DNA of 8,042 nucleotides from an uncultured Lachnospiraceae bacterium (GTDB taxonomy: Bacteria; Bacillota_A; Clostridia; Lachnospirales; Lachnospiraceae): positions 1 through 8,042 of the forward strand of contig CADAHD010000094.1 in assembly GCA_902787595.1 (NCBI GenBank). The letters are read 5' to 3'. Below the pieces are notes generated by a model that was not told the DNA's origin, made no database searches, and saw only the letters and a program-made list of their open reading frames with translations. Position numbers and translations under genes: made by a program. How positions within the stretch are numbered: position 1 is the first letter of the stretch; each line of letters opens with the position of its first letter. This document shows positions 5,949 through 8,042 of this stretch, piece by piece.

Positions 5949-6785
5949 CTACTCCGCCATGAACTTTCTGTATCTGTCCTTTTCGTCCTGAAGGAATGCA
6001 TAAGCTTCTGCCGCATATTCGTTCCGGTCGCTTCCCATACGAAGCTTCCTCAGTTCATCCGTCATTCTGCCTGTCGGTGAATCTTTATAATCCCTGCGCG
6101 CCTGCGCCATCACTTCTTCGACCTGCGCAGATACCGTGGTATCCATATCCAGCGTAGAAATAAAATCCAGGTATTCCATATCCCCCAGCTGCATGCGTTT
6201 GGCTGCCAGGTAAGCAAACATTATATCATCCGAAGGTTCCAGTTCATAAGCCTTCATATAATAATCCGCCGCCTCCGCAAAACAGAAAAGCCTTGCATAA
6301 ATAACTCCCAGATTAATATATATGCCGGAAAGCCGGCGTTCATCAGGCCCGTCCTGTTTCATTCCCAGCAGACGCTCATAGGTCTTGAGCGCCGACATAA
6401 AGTTGCCTCCGCGCAGGAAATAATCCGCCAACACCATCAGCCTGCCTGTCTCCGGCATGCTCCTGTTAGCCCTTATCACCTTGCCTATGCGCTTAAGCTC
6501 GTCCTCATCCACATAGTTGGCAGCATTCAGTATCTCTCCGACAAAGCTCTCTAGCTTGACACTCTGGCGGCGGACCACCTTCAGTTTGGCCGCAAGCTCT
6601 TTAAGACCGCATTCATCCGCAACCCAGTCTATCAGTTCGTTTGAAGCAAAGCTGTCATCCAGAAGATCCGCATTTTCACAGATATAATAGCAGAGTTCTT
6701 CCAGGCACCATACCCTTATATATGTATTTTTGATCACCAGCGGGGTATTCGCATAACGCCCCACGCATTGATGGATAGTAGTCAA
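5949..6785 (-). CDS. TPR-repeat protein, second gene of the Hsp70-like operon
   Basis: This 278-residue cytoplasmic protein has no signal or membrane helix. The N-terminal region (1-110) is helical, with a conserved-looking GRYANTP...EELCYYICENADLL segment (9-42) that I do not recognise as a named domain. Two tetratricopeptide repeats follow. The first is about 112-145 (LADYFLRGGNFMSALKTYER). The second is about 153-186 (YINLGVIYARLFCFAEAADY, then YMKAYELEP) and fits the TPR consensus very well. The C-terminus (220-278) is charged and helical. TPRs are protein-binding modules and commonly partner Hsp70 or Hsp90 proteins, which fits the upstream gene. The best start is a TTG at 6785: GAGG (6794-6797) lies 8 bases upstream, overlapping the preceding stop codon, and an in-frame stop lies just before it (6801-6803). 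The later in-frame GTG (residue 8) has no ribosome binding site. The gap to the upstream gene is 10 bases. Confidence 0.8.
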   Translation of the reverse strand: MTTIHQCVGRYANTPLVIKNTYIRVWCLEELCYYICENADLLDDSFASNELIDWVADECGLKELAAKLKVVRRQSVKLESFVGEILNAANYVDEDELKRIGKVIRANRSMPETGRLMVLADYFLRGGNFMSALKTYERLLGMKQDGPDERRLSGIYINLGVIYARLFCFAEAADYYMKAYELEPSDDIMFAYLAAKRMQLGDMEYLDFISTLDMDTTVSAQVEEVMAQARRDYKDSPTGRMTDELRKLRMGSDRNEYAAEAYAFLQDEKDRYRKFMAE

Positions 6786-6795
6786 TATCCCGACC

Positions 6796-8042
6796 TCACA
6801 TTATTGAAAAACTGCTCTCCCATTCAAGACCCGAAGGAGCAAATATTTCTCCAAAACCCATATCCGTAATGATCACATTCACTCTGGTCTCCGAAAGCAT
6901 AGTAAGCTTTAAATGTATCCTGGTTGCCCTTCTCTGTCTCCTGGGAAGTCCCTGCAGATATACCGGCACGGTTTTGGGATTCTTTCCGTTAAGCGGAGTC
7001 ACGATAAAATCCAGTCGTTCCCCCGGCTCCATCATCAGCTCACATTCCTTATAGCTGTCGTACCAGTTTCTGCCGCCGTCCAGAAGCGCCATATAAGCCT
7101 CAACGCCCTCGCGCATAACCATCATACCGATATTTGCCTTAACCTTATCCTGTCCAAGGAATACGCAGAGCTTCTCTTCCTCCGAAGGCTCCAGCTTTTC
7201 CCTGGCGCCATAGCAGGCTCCCTTGCTGAAGAGGTTATTTCCCTTAAAAGCCCTGCGGCCTTTGCATATATATTTCAGGCTTTCGGAAAGCCAGTCTCCC
7301 TCAAAGCCTTCACCCAGCAGATATACCGCAGATACCCTTTTGTCTTCGATCACGCCGTACAGTATGCTGTTAAACTTTTCATCCTTTTTGCTCTTTTTGA
7401 CATCGGCATTCTTTACCCCGTCAAACTGTTCCGGGACAAAATCCTCATATATGCTTTCCTGCATGATAACAACATGCGGTCTGGTCTGCCTGTTCTCCGT
7501 AAAGAGCATCGCATGAAGTCCGTTGCCGCGAAGATCGCATATACATACATCGGCTACCCTCACGTCCTTGGGCTGGTGCATGATATAATGATAAGCGCTC
7601 TCCGCATGACTCTGAAAGAAAACTCTCTCAGGCTTAAGCCTCAGCGTCTTTACTACCTGCCCCAGAATAGCTATCATCTGCTCATCAGGTTCTTCCACGG
7701 TGATAACTATCGCCGCCACCTTCTCCAAAGGCGCCTGAGCATATAAGCGCGATAAACACTTACGTATAAATAGCGCCAGCAGATCCACGGGATTATAATC
7801 CACAGCTTCCACTTCAACCGCTCTTCCTTCACGCGCGCGCTCTATCAGCCTGTCCACAGGGAAAGCCTCGTCGGCAGTGCTCATTTCAAGAGCTTCTTCC
7901 CCATATGTCCAGGAACTCTCACCGTATTTTTTAGCCAGCATCGTGGGTATGCAGAGTCTGTCGGTTCCTGCTATAAGACTGGGCGTAATTGGTTCTTCAC
8001 TGCCGCTGGCATAACTCACCTGCGAAAACTCGTCACTCAGAT
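6796..8042 (-). CDS. Hsp70/actin-like ATPase-fold protein (extreme N-terminus outside window)
   Basis: The frame stays open to the right edge. Reading in from it gives LSDEFSQVSYASG, which looks like the end of an actin-fold phosphate-1 motif (GxDLxD...Q), so probably only about ten residues are missing and the GTG at 8019 is not the true start. Counting from that GTG: AAIVITVEEP (102-111) and FFQSHAESAYHYIM (134-147) match the Hsp70 core. CDLRGNGLHAML (161-172) matches phosphate-2, but with R where Hsp70 has G. VYLLGEGFEGDWLSESL through GACYGA (232-272) matches the adenosine motif. The stretch between the last two is much shorter than in DnaK, so subdomain IIB appears reduced. Residues about 290-407 are strand-rich and resemble an Hsp70 substrate-binding beta sandwich, with a conserved-looking TDMGFGEIFAPSGLEW (385-400). 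There is no helical lid and no C-terminal EEVD tail. It resembles an unnamed Clostridia family (possibly DUF5716, from memory). It leads an operon with the TPR and coiled-coil genes. Confidence 0.75.
   Translation of the reverse strand, partial: LSDEFSQVSYASGSEEPITPSLIAGTDRLCIPTMLAKKYGESSWTYGEEALEMSTADEAFPVDRLIERAREGRAVEVEAVDYNPVDLLALFIRKCLSRLYAQAPLEKVAAIVITVEEPDEQMIAILGQVVKTLRLKPERVFFQSHAESAYHYIMHQPKDVRVADVCICDLRGNGLHAMLFTENRQTRPHVVIMQESIYEDFVPEQFDGVKNADVKKSKKDEKFNSILYGVIEDKRVSAVYLLGEGFEGDWLSESLKYICKGRRAFKGNNLFSKGACYGAREKLEPSEEEKLCVFLGQDKVKANIGMMVMREGVEAYMALLDGGRNWYDSYKECELMMEPGERLDFIVTPLNGKNPKTVPVYLQGLPRRQRRATRIHLKLTMLSETRVNVIITDMGFGEIFAPSGLEWESSFSIM

Noticed and set aside
6913..7746. Long plus-strand reading frame of 277 codons opposite the Hsp70-like gene
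   Set aside because: It is antisense to a gene with recognisable motifs and operon structure, lacks a clear ribosome binding site, and its translation is hydrophobic and His/Leu-rich with no domain, as expected of a shadow frame.
8017..8019. GTG at 8019 as the true start of the Hsp70-like protein
   Set aside because: The in-frame codons upstream (LSDEFSQ) extend an actin-fold phosphate-1-like motif and contain no stop, so the gene starts beyond the right edge.
4743..8042. A known phage-defence or secretion system
   Set aside because: No nuclease, toxin, helicase, NTPase P-loop or secretion-channel motif is visible in the three genes, so no named system can be assigned.

Overview
The window looks like a chromosomal segment of a Gram-positive Clostridia bacterium, most likely of the Lachnospiraceae type. 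I infer this from the strong AAGGAGG-type ribosome binding sites, the long-form PurB and PurC proteins, and several genes that resemble uncharacterised families I associate with that group. No sequence search was possible, so the taxonomy is tentative. Base composition looks moderate. There is no rRNA, tRNA, CRISPR array, transposase or prophage gene.

Left part (1-2142, plus strand). The window opens inside a LysR-type regulator: the effector-binding domain is present and the DNA-binding domain lies off the edge. After a 147-base gap with a good extended -10 promoter comes a tight three-gene operon: a small HAD-superfamily phosphatase-like protein, a ParB/sulfiredoxin-fold protein overlapping it by ATGA, and a small single-pass membrane protein of unknown function that follows directly.

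Middle (2141-4725). A compact palindrome overlaps the stop codon of that membrane protein gene. It is followed by a promoter region and purB (adenylosuccinate lyase, plus strand). purB converges on purC (SAICAR synthase, minus strand). Between them lies a nested inverted repeat with T runs on both strands, which should act as a bidirectional terminator. PurC and PurB catalyse consecutive steps: PurC makes SAICAR and PurB splits it to AICAR and fumarate. Both proteins resemble the eukaryotic enzymes more than the short Bacillus-type ones, as far as I recall those sequences.

Right part (4743-8042, minus strand). Three tightly packed genes run into purC with gaps of 10, 3 and 17 bases. They encode an Hsp70/actin-like ATPase-fold protein with a beta-rich C-terminus and no lid (N-terminus just off the right edge), a TPR protein, and a protein with long coiled coils around a two-helix membrane hairpin. 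This chaperone-like, adaptor and membrane coiled-coil combination is the best candidate in the window for an undescribed system. The sequence gives no direct clue to its substrate.
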